Part shown: one piece after another, positions 8,833-18,533 of the stretch
Layout: each line of letters starts with the position of its first letter
Position numbering within the stretch: the first letter of the stretch is position 1
NCBI RefSeq assembly: GCF_019703305.1
Contig: NZ_AP024814.1
Span: 744,001-808,000, forward strand
Direction: 5' to 3'
Length of the DNA: 64,000 nt
Source of the DNA: Helicobacter sp. NHP19-003
GTDB lineage: Bacteria; Campylobacterota; Campylobacteria; Campylobacterales; Helicobacteraceae
Translations under genes and position numbers: made by a program
Notes under the pieces: model-generated
The model's database searches: none
Told to the model about the DNA's origin: nothing
What the model saw: only the letters and a program-made list of their open reading frames with translations

Positions 8833-11452
8833 TTAAAAAATTTGTGTGAAGTTTAAAAAGAGTTGGGAGCTTTTGTAGTTGTCGATGAGTTGCAGTTCTT
8901 CGCGCAGGCCCTCTTTGCTCACGGCTTTGATCGTTTGGGTTTGCCCCACCAAAGGCACATGTACACCCAAGCTCCATTTAAAGCGGTTGATCCGCACACT
9001 GAGGCCAAAGACCCCATCGACATTTAAGTTAAAGCGGGTTTGCATGGGAGCTTGTAAAATGTAGGCGTTCCACATATTGCCTAGAGCCAAAAGTCCGGCA
9101 AAGAAGCCATAAGTTTGGATTTTCACACGCCCGATTTTAGATTTTCTAATCTTGCTGTAGAAGTTGGTCAAAAGATTTGCCCCAAAGCCTAAGCTGTAGC
9201 GATTCAGCCCGTTTAGGTTTGTCTGCTCGCTCATCGCACGCCCCATATACAGGTAGCGGTAGGCTAGGTAGCCATAAGTAGACACCCCAAAAAAGGGCGT
9301 GAAGTACTTTTGATACCCCCCTTCAGTCTGCATGCCTAGTTGTAGGGAATTTGCCCGCAGGTTGCCAGATGCAAAGGTCAAAACGGGCTTATTGGGGACA
9401 CTGATGGTGGGCATGGGGGCGGGGCTGGTGCTGATGATGGGGCGCAAAGGTAGGGGGCGGTGGGCTTGGGTTTTTAGGGTACGGGTGGGGGCGAGGTGAA
9501 GGGGGGATGGGGAAAGTTTGGGTGGGTTTAAAATCCGCTAGGTTTTTATTGGCTTGCTGTAGGTCTGAAATGGCGGTTTCGTAGGCTTGTGTAGAGCTGT
9601 CGATTTGGTTTTCTGCGCTCTTTTGGGAGCTTGGGGTGAAACCAAAAAAGCCCACAAAAATCGCATTTGACCAACCGGTGTTGGCCCCACACATTCTGTT
9701 GTAAACCCCGTTGTTAAAGGGGAAGCTCAAACCCGCATTGCCCCCCGCAGCTTGCCAGCAATACTGGACATTAGGGGCTGCACTGCCATTGTTTTGGGTG
9801 TCCCCATTTTGTAGGGTGCTCATGATCCACACGGGGTCTTGCTGGAAGGCACTCAACATATTTTTAACGCCTTGCTGGTAGCCCTGCATTAGGCTTAAAG
9901 CGGCTGCGATGCCTTCTGTTGTGTTGGGGTTGTTTAAGTCCGCCTGCAAAAGCTCGTAAATTTTAGAGTTCTCAAAATTGCCATCAAAGCTGTAAGCCGA
10001 GATGGTTTGTTCTGTCTGTTTGCCGTCTATGCCCGTAACTTGAGCTTTGCGCTCCCCATTGCCCAAATAATTGTTCAGCACATTAAAAAAGGTGTTCATG
10101 TCTTGTTGGGCTGTCTGTGTGCTGATCGTAGACTTGCCATTAGAGGCGCAACCCCCAAGACTGTGTTGACCCCCCGCACAATTGGAGTTGAGCAAAGCCG
10201 GGATTTCTTTTTGCAAATAAGACACATCAAAAAGGGTATTCCAAATGTTGTAAGCACTTAAGCCCAAATCTTGAAGTTGCTTAGGGACGGTGATTTGATT
10301 AGCACTGCAATTATTAGAAACATAGCCACCATATTGCCCATTGGAGCGTAAAATGGGGACAAACACGCAGTTATAGGCGTTGTTGATGTAGTCGTATTGC
10401 TTGCCATTGTAGGTGTATTTGCCATCGCTGATGTTAATGTTTAATTGCCTACCATTGACCGTGGCATGCCCGTTGACATCGGCGTTGTTGACCCCAAAGA
10501 CTTGCCCATCAGCGTAGTTCACCCACACATTGTGGAACGCCCGCCCCACCATCTGAGAAATCCCAATGATCTGTTTGAGGGCTTGGTTTGTGGCGGCGTT
10601 TTTTTCGGCCTGCAGTTGTGAAAGTTTGGCGGCATTTTCCACGGCGATTTCTTGGTTGCCCGCTTGCAAGCTTTCGATGTTCGTGCCCACACTAGAGATC
10701 ACCGCCCCTAATTCGTTGCTAAGGCCATTTAAGGCCATTTTGATTTGTGCTTGGCTTAGACTGCCTATATTGCTCCCATTGGCGTTTAGCGGGGTGGGCA
10801 GAGGCAGGGGGGTGAAGGTGATGGGAGCTAGGCCTTTTGAAGCTCTTGATTGGTTGATTTTATGGGCGACATCGCTGATTTGTGTGTTGTAACTCTCAAG
10901 AGTGTTGATCGCGTTTTGCAAAATTTGTAAATCTTGACTGTTGGGTTGACCATTGGTGGCATCTTTATACTTGTTGATCGACGCGCTGTATTGGTTGAGG
11001 GCGTTTTGGGCCTCATTGATGCGCTCTTGGTTGTTGTCCCCATACTCTGCCACGATTTTTTGCAAATAGGCGAGGTATTGTTCCACGCTTTTTTGAATCG
11101 CGGCGGGGGTTTGGTTGTCTGTATTGAGGGCGTTGAGCTTGGCAAGTAGGGTGGTGGCTTGGGTGGAAGTGGGGGTCAAGTTGGCTAATTGCCCAGCGAT
11201 GGTCTTCAGGGTGTTGATGGTTTGGGTTTGGTTGGCTTTAATTTTGGCGATGGCTTCTTGATAGGCTTTGAGTTTGGTTTGGTAGGCTTGTTGTTTCACG
11301 GCGTTGATGGGGGGGTCGTAAAAGTATTCGTGCGCGATGCTGCCCCCGCCCATATCCATGCCAAAGGACACAAAAGGCCCGTCTAAATAGGAGGCAAAAG
11401 GGTGGGCACTTAAACCCACAAAGCACAGAAAAAAGAGCCAAATTCTCAGCAC
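8833..11452 (-). pseudogene. Large Hop-family outer membrane adhesin (copy C), frame broken in the linker
   Basis: Frame 11452-9389 (687 aa) has a signal peptide, HPFASYLDGPFVSFGM, a long helical Gln/Asn-rich region (about 40-200), the Hop block GRAFHNVWVNYADGQ, and several cysteine pairs. Frame 9447-8833 carries the C-terminal barrel (LGMQTEGGYQKYF to LFLNFTQIF). They join within the Pro-rich linker (about 9440-9510) by removing one base or adding two; for instance one C less in the C5 at 9453-9457, or one base more in both that run and the neighbouring A5 (plus-strand T at 9471-9475). Start is GTG at 11452, one base after the stop of copy D, with no Shine-Dalgarno, so translation is probably coupled to copy D. 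Same linker position is broken as in copy A. Confidence 0.82.
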
Positions 11453-11453
11453 G

Positions 11454-12134
11454 CTAAAACAGATGGGTGAAGTTTAAAAAGAGTTCGGAACTCTTGTAGT
11501 TGTTGACAATTTCAAACATGCTAAACTGCTGGTTGCCCGCGGGCAACTTGATGTACTTTGTTTCGTTGGCAATAGGCATGTGTACTCCTAGGCTGATTTT
11601 GATGCGGTTAAAGCGCATGTGCAGGCCAAAAACCGCATCGATGTTGGCGTTGTTGCGGATATAGGGGGTGTTGTTGTTGAAGTATAAAGTCCAAATGTTA
11701 GCCACCGCCAAAAGCCCGCCAAACATCCCAAAAGTCCGGATTTTAGCGTGTTTGCTCTTTGTTTTGACAATCTTGCTGTAAAAGTTAAGCAATAAATTCG
11801 CCCCAAAGCCCACTTGGTAGCGGTCGATGTTGTTGGCCTCGCTCGTGGTTTTCGCCCATTGGTCCATGTATAAATAGCGGTAAGAGAAGTAACCGTAATA
11901 GCCCACACCAATAAAGGGGGTGAAGTAATTTTGCTCCCCCCATTTGGTTTGCATGCCCAAAAATACAGAGTTAGACGAAAAATTGTGTGTCGTGTCTAAA
12001 ATGCGGTTGGCCAAACGCCCCTCCCCCACACCCATGCCAAAGGCGAAAAAGGGGCCATTGAGGTAGTGAGCGGTGGGGTGCGCACCCAAGGGCACACACA
12101 CCAGCAAAGACAAAAAGGCATGCCTAGGGCGCAT
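11454..12134 (-). CDS. Hop-family outer membrane protein (copy D), minimal form
   Basis: 226-aa smallest member of the array: signal peptide (to about residue 18), the shared motif HPTAHYLNGPFFAFGM, then almost directly the C-terminal barrel (VFLGMQTKWGEQNYF, VGFGANLLLNFYSKI, terminal LFLNFTHLF). The helical region, central part and Pro linker of copies A-C are absent, so it is a barrel-only version. AAGGAGA before ATG 12134 is a strong ribosome site. It is first in transcription order (D-C-B-A) and ends one base before the GTG of copy C. Confidence 0.87.
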   Translation of the reverse strand: MRPRHAFLSLLVCVPLGAHPTAHYLNGPFFAFGMGVGEGRLANRILDTTHNFSSNSVFLGMQTKWGEQNYFTPFIGVGYYGYFSYRYLYMDQWAKTTSEANNIDRYQVGFGANLLLNFYSKIVKTKSKHAKIRTFGMFGGLLAVANIWTLYFNNNTPYIRNNANIDAVFGLHMRFNRIKISLGVHMPIANETKYIKLPAGNQQFSMFEIVNNYKSSELFLNFTHLF

Positions 12135-12189
12135 CAGGTCTCCTTAAAACAACAAGCACAATCGGCTAAAATCTGCTTATGTTAAAAGC

Positions 12190-13464
12190 CTATGCCACCT
12201 TCGTGCGCAAGAATGTACGGGCAGGGAGTTTGGCAGGGAGTTTTACGGGGTTGGCGTTGCCGCTGTGGATGCTCTCCAACTCTTGCCCGTTTTCTAGGGC
12301 GATTTTATACAAACAGAGGTAGTGTTTGCCCTCAAAACTATAAAGTTTGCCCAACTCATTTGCCACTGGCTCCAAGTGTGCCCCATAGGGCAAGACCACT
12401 TCGTAAGACTCGTTTGGGCGGGTGGTGAACTTGCATAAGAAATGCCAGCCATCCTCCAAGACCTCGCCATTGACCTGATAATCGCCCTCACTGATCGCCG
12501 TCTTAAAATTCTGTGTGTCTAGGCGTTGGTGGGGGCGTTTGACTAAATATCCCTCGGTAAAGCCGCGGTTTTTTAAAGTCGCCAGCTCGGCTTGGTAAAG
12601 GGCGGGGCGGTGCTGGTTCTTGTAATAGTCGTCTATGGCCGTGCGGTAGGTCTTGGTGGTGATGGCAGCGTAGTAGCTGGATTTTGTGCGTCCCTCAATC
12701 TTAAAGGCATCGATGGCTTTGGTGTCTAAAATCATGGCGATGTGGTTGGCCAAATTTAAATCTTTGGCGTTTAAAATGTGCGTGCCCACGCCCTCTTCTT
12801 CTTCAAGGCGCATTAAAACACCCGTGTCGGGGTTTCTGATGTAGTACTCGTAGTCAAAGCGGCAATCGTTGGCGCAAGAACCCCGATTGGGCACGCGCCC
12901 GTGTTGCAAGGCAGAGATGAGACAGCGCCCCGAAAAGGCAAAACACATGCTGCCATGCACGAAAATTTCAATTTCTAGGTCGGGTAGGTGTTTTTTGATC
13001 TCAACCGCATCGCTCAGGCTCATTTCTCTTGCCGCCACGATGCGCTTCACGCCCATCTCGTGATAAGCCGAAGCGTCTAAAACATTCATCACATTGGCTT
13101 GGGTGGATAGGTGGATGGGGATATGGGGGGTGAGTTTTTGGGCAAGTCTCAGCACCCCCGGGGTGGTGATGATGAGCGCGTCCACCCTACAATCGGCAAG
13201 CCTTAAGAGCTGCTCTTCTAAGAGCTTGATTTGGGAGTTAAAAGGGAATCCGTTTAAGGTGGCGTAAAATTTCTTGCCTTTGCTGTGGGTGTAAGCCACT
13301 CCCTCTTTAAAACTCTCTAGATCAAAGGCTTTAGATGCGCGGTTTCTTAAAGAAAACTGCCCCAAGCCTGCGTAAACCGCATCCGCCCCATAGTCTAGGG
13401 CGATTTTAAGCTTGGTGAGATTGCCCGCTGGGGCTAGTAATTCTGCCAAATTACTTTTTACCAA
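12190..13464 (-). CDS. prtC: U32-family peptidase / YegQ-like (collagenase PrtC homologue)
   Basis: 424-aa member of the U32 'peptidase' family; characterised relatives (RlhA, TrhP/YegQ, UbiU/V) modify RNA or ubiquinone precursors with an Fe-S cluster, while H. pylori literature calls this gene a collagenase. The sequence has the N-terminal ELLAPAGNLTKLKIALDYGA and the diagnostic signature EIFVHGSMCFAFSGRCLIS with the cluster cysteines, followed by GSCANDCRF. The frame starts at TTG 13464, overlapping the cheZ stop by 14 bases; TTG 13449 is an alternative. Order prtC-cheZ-prfB matches the H. pylori block HP0169-0171 as I recall it. Confidence 0.88.
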   Translation of the reverse strand: MVKSNLAELLAPAGNLTKLKIALDYGADAVYAGLGQFSLRNRASKAFDLESFKEGVAYTHSKGKKFYATLNGFPFNSQIKLLEEQLLRLADCRVDALIITTPGVLRLAQKLTPHIPIHLSTQANVMNVLDASAYHEMGVKRIVAAREMSLSDAVEIKKHLPDLEIEIFVHGSMCFAFSGRCLISALQHGRVPNRGSCANDCRFDYEYYIRNPDTGVLMRLEEEEGVGTHILNAKDLNLANHIAMILDTKAIDAFKIEGRTKSSYYAAITTKTYRTAIDDYYKNQHRPALYQAELATLKNRGFTEGYLVKRPHQRLDTQNFKTAISEGDYQVNGEVLEDGWHFLCKFTTRPNESYEVVLPYGAHLEPVANELGKLYSFEGKHYLCLYKIALENGQELESIHSGNANPVKLPAKLPARTFLRTKVA

Positions 13465-14185
13465 AGGCGGCGATCAAAGCCTCAATGTCGCTTTCACTCG
13501 CCGCGTTCTCGTTGTCATCCCCGATGATGTAGGAAGCGGAGCTGACCCGCTTGGAGTCTTCAATGTTGCCCTCAAAAAGAGAGTTCATGTACTGCGTTAA
13601 GGCCCGCATGACATTGATGACCCGCTCGATTTTTTGGCGGTGGATGTCTTGAAATTGCATGATGTCCATCGCCTGCATGGAGCTGTCTAAACAACCCTCT
13701 GCCTTTTCTTGAATGGAGTTGATGCCCTGTAAAATTTCGTTTGTTTCGTCTAAGGAAGTTTGGAAAGTTTGGATAAGAGGAAAGTTCTCGGCCAACACCT
13801 CAAAGATTTCTAAATGCTTTTGTAGGGGAGTTTTGATTTTTCTCAGAACTTTTAAGATCCCATCTGCGCTCATGTTGATGTAGTCAAGCTGGTCAAAAAT
13901 TTGGGTGGCTTTCACTTCCGAGTCGCGCGTTACATCATCTAGCTGGTGCACGACTTTGTGTTCCTCAGTGGGGGGTGGGGGTGGCCACTCTTCAGAATCG
14001 ACTTTGCCATACTTTTCGGCGAGTTTTCTATCCACCTTCATGTAGTGGTTTTCTTCTGTGTCCTCTTTTTTGTCCTCGCGACTCCCTTTAACCTCCTCTG
14101 CTCCTTCGCTCTTTTCTAGCTCTTCAAGGGCGGCGACTTCCAAACCGCCCCCACTTATCAAGGCATCCAATTCTTCCTGGGTCAT
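13451..14185 (-). CDS. cheZ: Remote CheZ phosphatase of CheY
   Basis: 244-aa chemotaxis phosphatase that dephosphorylates CheY-P. The catalytic segment QFQDIHRQKIERV holds Asp180 and Gln184, the CheZ catalytic pair, in a long helical region (residues 90-205). The N-terminus MTQEELDALISGGG resembles the CheY-binding peptide of FliM/FliN, and the C-terminus SDIEALIAAFGKK repeats that theme, as in the divergent CheZ of H. pylori (HP0170). Residues 25-75 are acidic and low-complexity with a run of five prolines. Start ATG 14185 has AAGGAG upstream. It overlaps prtC by 14 bases, suggesting coupled translation. Confidence 0.88.
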   Translation of the reverse strand: MTQEELDALISGGGLEVAALEELEKSEGAEEVKGSREDKKEDTEENHYMKVDRKLAEKYGKVDSEEWPPPPPTEEHKVVHQLDDVTRDSEVKATQIFDQLDYINMSADGILKVLRKIKTPLQKHLEIFEVLAENFPLIQTFQTSLDETNEILQGINSIQEKAEGCLDSSMQAMDIMQFQDIHRQKIERVINVMRALTQYMNSLFEGNIEDSKRVSSASYIIGDDNENAASESDIEALIAAFGKK

Positions 14186-14209
14186 CTATTCTCCTTAGAT
14201 CGTCCGCTG

Positions 14210-14215
14210 ATTATA
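14210..14215 (-). promoter_or_regulatory. -10 element of cheZ-prtC (TATAAT)
   Basis: Perfect TATAAT on the minus strand 25 bases upstream of the cheZ ATG, followed by AAGGAG. The remaining 135 bases up to prfB contain T-rich sequence but no feature I can support. Confidence 0.65.
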
Positions 14216-14350
14216 ATTTATTTTAGTTTGTAGATTGCTTTAAGGGGTTTGGGGGTGGTGGGGGTGTGTTTTTAAACTTTGCGCAAACAGTCAAACCCAG
14301 CCTGCAAAACCCACATAAACAAAACCCCAAAGGTCTAAGTTGGGCGCAGT

Positions 14351-15445
14351 TTAAGGCGTTTGCGCCTTATGTACCAAAACATCTTGCATGACTTGGTCCA
14401 AGTCCCCATCTAAAATCGCCACCACTTGGCTATAGGCGACCTCACTTCTAGCGTCCTTAATTTGTTGGTAGGGGGCCAAAACATAACTCCTAATTTGGTG
14501 TCCCCAGCCAATCTCGCTTTTTTCCTCTTGATTGTTCTGCTCTTGTTGTTTGCGCAACTCTAGCTCGTAGAGTTTAGACTTGAGCATCTTTAACGCCATG
14601 GCCTTGTTTTTGTGCTGGCTACGGTCATTCTGGCATTGCACCACAATCCCTGTAGCGTAGTGGGTGAGTCGCACCGCCGACTCGGTTTTATTGACATGCT
14701 GTCCGCCCGCCCCGCTCGCACGGTAGGTGTCCATGTTGTAGTCTTTCTCTTCAATAACAATGTTGATCTCATCGTCCACTTCAGGGCTCACTTGCACACT
14801 TGCAAAGCTTGTGTGCCGCTTGCCATTAGCGTTGAAGGGTGAGATACGCACCAAGCGGTGGATGCCGTTTTCGTTTTTCATATAGCCATAAACATTCACC
14901 CCCTTAATGCTAAAAGCAACCCCCTTAATGCCCGCCTCTTCGCCCTCTTGATAGTCCAACAGCTCCACTTTAAAACCCTTGCGCTCCGCCCAACGCAAAT
15001 ACATGCGATAAAGCATGCTTGCCCAATCTTGACTCTCTGTCCCCCCCGCCCCCGGCTGGATGCTCACCAAAGCATCTAGACCATCATTTGGGTCGCTTAG
15101 CATGACTTCGACTTCCATGCTTTGGATACACGCCGCTAATTTGGGGGCTTCTTCAAAAAGCTGCTCTAGGGCGTGCGTGTCTTCTTGGGTGAGATCAAAG
15201 AGTTCACACGCCTCATCTAAAAATTCCTTGGTCTTTTGGTAGGCTTGCAACAATCTCTCTACACGCATTTTTTCTTTGTTCGTGTGTGTGGCTGCGGCTT
15301 TGTCTTGCCAAAAGTCAGGGTGGGCTTGCTCTTTAACAAGACTGTCTAATCGCGCTTGCAACTCTTGTGGTTTGATGATTTGGGCGATGTTGTGGCATTT
15401 GCCCTGCAACTCTTTCAGCAATTCGCTGTATTGGTAAGCGTCCAT
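14351..15445 (-). CDS. prfB: Peptide chain release factor 2
   Basis: RF2 releases peptides at UGA and UAA. The 364-aa protein (from ATG 15445, [10 protein letters not shown]) has the stop-codon reading tripeptide SPF at 202-204 and the GGQ motif at 247-249 (GAGGQHVNK). Length equals the family norm. There is no internal UGA programmed frameshift as in E. coli prfB: the reading frame is continuous from the start. The longer frame to 15484 has no homology. Divergent from gdhA. Confidence 0.95.
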   Translation of the reverse strand: MDAYQYSELLKELQGKCHNIAQIIKPQELQARLDSLVKEQAHPDFWQDKAAATHTNKEKMRVERLLQAYQKTKEFLDEACELFDLTQEDTHALEQLFEEAPKLAACIQSMEVEVMLSDPNDGLDALVSIQPGAGGTESQDWASMLYRMYLRWAERKGFKVELLDYQEGEEAGIKGVAFSIKGVNVYGYMKNENGIHRLVRISPFNANGKRHTSFASVQVSPEVDDEINIVIEEKDYNMDTYRASGAGGQHVNKTESAVRLTHYATGIVVQCQNDRSQHKNKAMALKMLKSKLYELELRKQQEQNNQEEKSEIGWGHQIRSYVLAPYQQIKDARSEVAYSQVVAILDGDLDQVMQDVLVHKAQTP

Positions 15446-15475
15446 TGTATTTCCATAAGTTAATTGTGTGCAGAT

Positions 15476-15481
15476 ATTATA
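15476..15481 (-). promoter_or_regulatory. -10 element of prfB (TATAAT)
   Basis: TATAAT on the minus strand, 31 bases before the prfB ATG. The plus strand here reads TATTATACAAT and is the probable -10 of gdhA (start 15539), so the two promoters overlap. Confidence 0.6.
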
Positions 15482-15538
15482 CAATGGGCGTTTAGCTTTG
15501 TAAAGTTGTTGGTTTACACAAGAGAAGGAGTGTTTGTC

Positions 15539-16885
15539 ATGTATGCGGATCGGATTTTAAAACATGTGGAGAGTGCCTACCCCCAACAGGTGGAGTTTAG
15601 ACAAGCAGTTGCAGAGATATTGCACGCTTTAACCCCCCTACTCAAAAAAGAGCCCAAGTATGAAAAAAACGCCATTTTGGAGAGATTAGTGGAGCCAAAT
15701 AGGCAGGTTTTTTTTAAGATTGTGTGGGCGGATGACAAGGGCAAGGTGCAAGTCAATCGGGGGTGGCGGATTCAGTTTAACAATGCCCTAGGTCCTTACA
15801 AGGGGGGCTTAAGGTTTCACCCCAGCGTGAATGCGAGCATTGTGAAGTTTTTAGGTTTTGAACAAATCTTTAAAAATGCACTCACCACCCTAAATATGGG
15901 TGGGGCCAAGGGGGGGAGCGACTTTGACCCTAAGGGCAAGAGCGACGCGGAGGTCATGCGCTTTTGTCAGGCATATATGGATGAGCTTTACCGCCATATC
16001 GGAGCGTTAAAAGATGTACCGGCTGGCGACATCGGCGTGGGGGCTAGGGAGATCGGCTATCTCTTTGGGCGGTATAAAAAGCTCGTGGATAGCTTTGAAG
16101 GGGTGTTTACGGGTAAAAACCTAGATTGGGGGGGGAGTTTGGTGCGTAAAGAGGCGACTGGCTATGGGGCGGTGTACTTCGCCCAAGAAATGTTAGAGGC
16201 GCGCAAAGAGGGGCTAGAGGGCAAGATTTGCACTGTTTCTGGCAGTGGCAATGTGGCGATCTACACCATTGAAAAATTATGGCAAGTGGGGGCGATTCCT
16301 GTAACGATCAGCGACTCTGGGGGTTGTGTTTACGACAAAGAGGGGATCAACTTAGAGCTGTTGAAGGAGATTAAAGAGGTGCGGGGTGGGCGTATTGAAG
16401 ACTACGCCAAGAACAAAAAAAGTGCGGTCTACACCTCTGTTAAGGATTACAAAGAGGGCACCAATGCAGTGTGGAGTGTGCCCTGTTTTGCAGCCTTCCC
16501 CTGTGCCACGCAAAATGAGTTGAGTGTCTTAGATGCAAAAATTTTGCTACAAAATGGCTGTAAATGTGTGGCTGAGGGGGCGAACATGCCCTCAAGTCCT
16601 GGAGCGATGCAGGCGTTTTTGAAAGCAAAAATCTGCTATGGACCCAGCAAGGCGGCAAATGCGGGTGGCGTGGCGGTGAGTGGGCTGGAAATGGCGCAAA
16701 ACGCTAGTTTGCACCCGTGGAGCTTTGAAATGGTGGATCAAAAATTGCGCACAATCATGCGAGACATTTTTGCCAACAGCTCCCAGACCGCCGCTGAGTT
16801 TAAAGACCCCACGAATTTGGTTTTAGGCGCAAACATTGCCGGTTTTAGACGCGTTGCCCAAGCGATGATCGATCAAGGGTATTGA
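15539..16885 (+). CDS. gdhA: NADP-type glutamate dehydrogenase
   Basis: Interconverts 2-oxoglutarate plus ammonia and glutamate; in a urease-rich gastric bacterium it is a main route of ammonia assimilation. The 448-aa chain has the substrate-binding block [14 protein letters not shown], the catalytic lysine region [16 protein letters not shown], the dinucleotide-binding [14 protein letters not shown] and the C-terminal [15 protein letters not shown], all typical of hexameric bacterial GDH. ATG at 15539 has AAGGAG eight bases upstream; the upstream extension to 15464 is in the promoter. Confidence 0.96.
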   Translation: MYADRILKHVESAYPQQVEFRQAVAEILHALTPLLKKEPKYEKNAILERLVEPNRQVFFKIVWADDKGKVQVNRGWRIQFNNALGPYKGGLRFHPSVNASIVKFLGFEQIFKNALTTLNMGGAKGGSDFDPKGKSDAEVMRFCQAYMDELYRHIGALKDVPAGDIGVGAREIGYLFGRYKKLVDSFEGVFTGKNLDWGGSLVRKEATGYGAVYFAQEMLEARKEGLEGKICTVSGSGNVAIYTIEKLWQVGAIPVTISDSGGCVYDKEGINLELLKEIKEVRGGRIEDYAKNKKSAVYTSVKDYKEGTNAVWSVPCFAAFPCATQNELSVLDAKILLQNGCKCVAEGANMPSSPGAMQAFLKAKICYGPSKAANAGGVAVSGLEMAQNASLHPWSFEMVDQKLRTIMRDIFANSSQTAAEFKDPTNLVLGANIAGFRRVAQAMIDQGY

Positions 16886-16906
16886 AAGGTTTAAGGGGGT
16901 TAAAAG

Positions 16907-16983
16907 TGGTGTGCTCAGAGGGATTCAAACCCCCGACCTACAGGACCGCAACCTGTTGCTCTATTCAGCTGAGCTATGAGCAC
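16907..16983 (-). tRNA. tRNA-Arg (anticodon GCG)
   Basis: 77-nt cloverleaf on the minus strand with acceptor stem GTGCTCA/TGAGCAC, D-arm GCTCAGCTGAATAGAGC, anticodon stem ACAGG/CCTGT around loop TTGCGGT, T-loop TTTGAATC, discriminator A and an encoded CCA (16909-16907). Loop position 34-36 is GCG, which decodes CGC (and by wobble CGU) arginine codons. Most bacteria use an ACG anticodon edited to inosine for this box. Confidence 0.93.
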
Positions 16984-17043
16984 CCAAAAAGCTTTATTAT
17001 AGCAAAGTTTTCGTGATTTTAGGTTAAATTTACAAAAATTTGT

Positions 17044-17049
17044 TAATAT
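17044..17049 (+). promoter_or_regulatory. -10 element of the rpsU-fabG operon (TAATAT)
   Basis: TAATAT 34 bases before the rpsU ATG, in an AT-rich stretch following the tRNA gene. No clear -35. Confidence 0.5.
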
Positions 17050-17082
17050 GTGCGGATATTACACAAGAAAGTAGGTGATGGC

Positions 17083-17295
17083 ATGCCCGGGATTAAGGTG
17101 CGCGAAACAGATAGTTTTGATGAGGCTTATCGGCGTTTTAAGAAACAAACAGACCGCAATTTAGTGGTGACTGAGTGCCGTGCAAGGCGCTTTTTTGAAT
17201 CCAAAACCGAGAAACGCAAGAAACAAAAAATCAACGCTAAAAAGAAAATCCTTAAACGGCTGTATATGCTAAGACGCTACGAGTCTAAGCTGTAA
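17083..17295 (+). CDS. rpsU: 30S ribosomal protein S21
   Basis: 70-aa basic protein of the small subunit that helps mRNA base-pair with 16S rRNA. It begins [20 protein letters not shown] and has the usual Lys/Arg-rich C-terminal tail ([20 protein letters not shown]). ATG 17083 with GTAGGTGA upstream; the extended frame from 17050 has no homology. It is followed after eight bases by fabG, as in H. pylori. Confidence 0.95.
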   Translation: MPGIKVRETDSFDEAYRRFKKQTDRNLVVTECRARRFFESKTEKRKKQKINAKKKILKRLYMLRRYESKL

Positions 17296-17303
17296 GGTTT
17301 TCC

Positions 17304-18062
17304 ATGCAGTTTAGTGGACAAAATGTCTTGATCACGGGGGCAACTCGGGGGATCGGGCGTGCCATTGCGCTGTTGCTGGCAAATTACAGCCACAAAGAGG
17401 GGGGACGCTTGAAAGTGTGGATCAACTACCGCTCTAGCCCCGAAAGTGCCGACAGCTTAAAAGCTGAAATTGAGGGCATGGGTGGCAGGGCCGCTTTGGT
17501 GAAGTTCGATGTTACCGATGAAAAGGCGTTTGTTGAGGGGATTGGCACAATCGTGGATGCCGATGGCTCTTTAAGTTATCTGGTTAACAACGCCGGCATT
17601 GTGCTGGATAAGTTGGCCTTACGCATGAAAACCGAAGAGTTTATGCAAGTTTTAGACACCAATTTAAAATCTGTCTTCATCGGGTGCCGAGAAGCCTTAA
17701 AGGTGATGGGCAAACAGCGCTTTGGGAGTGTGGTGAATCTCTCGTCTGTGATTGCTGAAAGAGGCAATATGGGGCAAGCCAATTACGCTGCCAGCAAAGG
17801 GGGGATTTTATCCATGACCAAGTCTTTTGCTTATGAGGGGGCACTGCGGGGCATCCGTTTTAACGCCATCACCCCCGGTTTCATTGACACGGACATGACT
17901 CGCTTAGAAGAGAGTGTGAAAGATGCATATTTGAAGAACATCCCCTTAGCCAGACTAGGGCAACCTGAAGAAGTCGCCGGGGCTGTGGCGTTTTTACTCA
18001 GCGACCTATCCAGCTACATCACAGGCGAGGTCTTGAAAGTCAATGGCGGCTTGTATATGTAG
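17304..18062 (+). CDS. fabG: 3-oxoacyl-[ACP] reductase
   Basis: NADPH-dependent reduction of beta-ketoacyl-ACP in type II fatty acid synthesis. 252-aa short-chain dehydrogenase: Rossmann motif TGATRGIGRAIA at residues 11-22, NNAGIV, and the Ser-Tyr-Lys triad in VNLSSVIAERGNMGQANYAASKGG-like region (about residues 145-165). Part of the cluster rpsU-fabG-(microprotein)-acpP-fabF-accA, same order as I remember for HP0562-HP0557. It has a small insert after the first helix (YSHKEGGRLK) relative to E. coli. Confidence 0.95.
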   Translation: MQFSGQNVLITGATRGIGRAIALLLANYSHKEGGRLKVWINYRSSPESADSLKAEIEGMGGRAALVKFDVTDEKAFVEGIGTIVDADGSLSYLVNNAGIVLDKLALRMKTEEFMQVLDTNLKSVFIGCREALKVMGKQRFGSVVNLSSVIAERGNMGQANYAASKGGILSMTKSFAYEGALRGIRFNAITPGFIDTDMTRLEESVKDAYLKNIPLARLGQPEEVAGAVAFLLSDLSSYITGEVLKVNGGLYM

Positions 18063-18091
18063 GGGCGCAAATTTCAGTTAAAGGAAGAGAG

Positions 18092-18172
18092 ATGCACTTT
18101 TTTGTGATCGTTTTGTTGTTGTTGATTGTCTATTTTTTATACAGAATCGCCGACATTTTGGAGCGTAAATAG
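18092..18172 (+). CDS. 26-aa single-pass membrane microprotein
   Basis: ATG 18092 to TAG 18172 encodes 26 residues: a hydrophobic stretch VIVLLLLIVYFLY (residues 5-17) followed by a charged tail RIADILERK. AAGGAAGAGAG (18081-18091) is a good ribosome site directly before it. It sits between fabG and acpP, where H. pylori also has a tiny annotated gene (HP0560 as I recall). Probably a real inner-membrane microprotein; role unknown. Confidence 0.6.
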   Translation: MHFFVIVLLLLIVYFLYRIADILERK

Positions 18173-18266
18173 GCTTTTGTTTAAGGTTCTTAAAGCGTTT
18201 TGCAGTTAGAATGTCGGGATTGTTTTGAAAATTTCAAATTAAATTAAATCTAAATTAGGAGATTTT

Positions 18267-18503
18267 ATGGCTTTGTTTGAAGATGTGCAGGCAGTGATTG
18301 TGGAACAGTTAAATGTGAGTGCTTCGCAAGTTACCGAAGAGGCGGATTTTATCAAGGATTTGAATGCAGACTCGCTTGATGTGGTGGAGCTCATCATGGC
18401 TCTTGAAGAAAAATTTGGGATTGAAATCCCCGATGAACAAGCTGAAAAGATCAAAACCGTGGGTGATGCGATCCGCTTCATTCAAGACATTAAACCTGCT
18501 TAG
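18267..18503 (+). CDS. acpP: Acyl carrier protein
   Basis: 78-aa acidic four-helix carrier of growing acyl chains. The phosphopantetheine attachment serine is Ser36 in [21 protein letters not shown] precedes the ATG. A 94-base AT-rich leader after the microprotein contains TAGAAT near 18207 and may hold its own promoter, fitting the high expression expected of ACP. Confidence 0.97.
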   Translation: MALFEDVQAVIVEQLNVSASQVTEEADFIKDLNADSLDVVELIMALEEKFGIEIPDEQAEKIKTVGDAIRFIQDIKPA

Positions 18504-18533
18504 TCCTTTATCCTTTGTAGGCGAGGAGTTCTT

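Noticed and set aside
14216-14350. Possible gene or RNA in the gap between cheZ promoter and prfB
   Set aside because: No frame with a ribosome site, no tRNA fold and no clear hairpin with a T-run was found.
14351-15445. Programmed +1 frameshift in prfB
   Set aside because: The RF2 frame is continuous and contains no early in-frame TGA with a Shine-Dalgarno-like stimulator.
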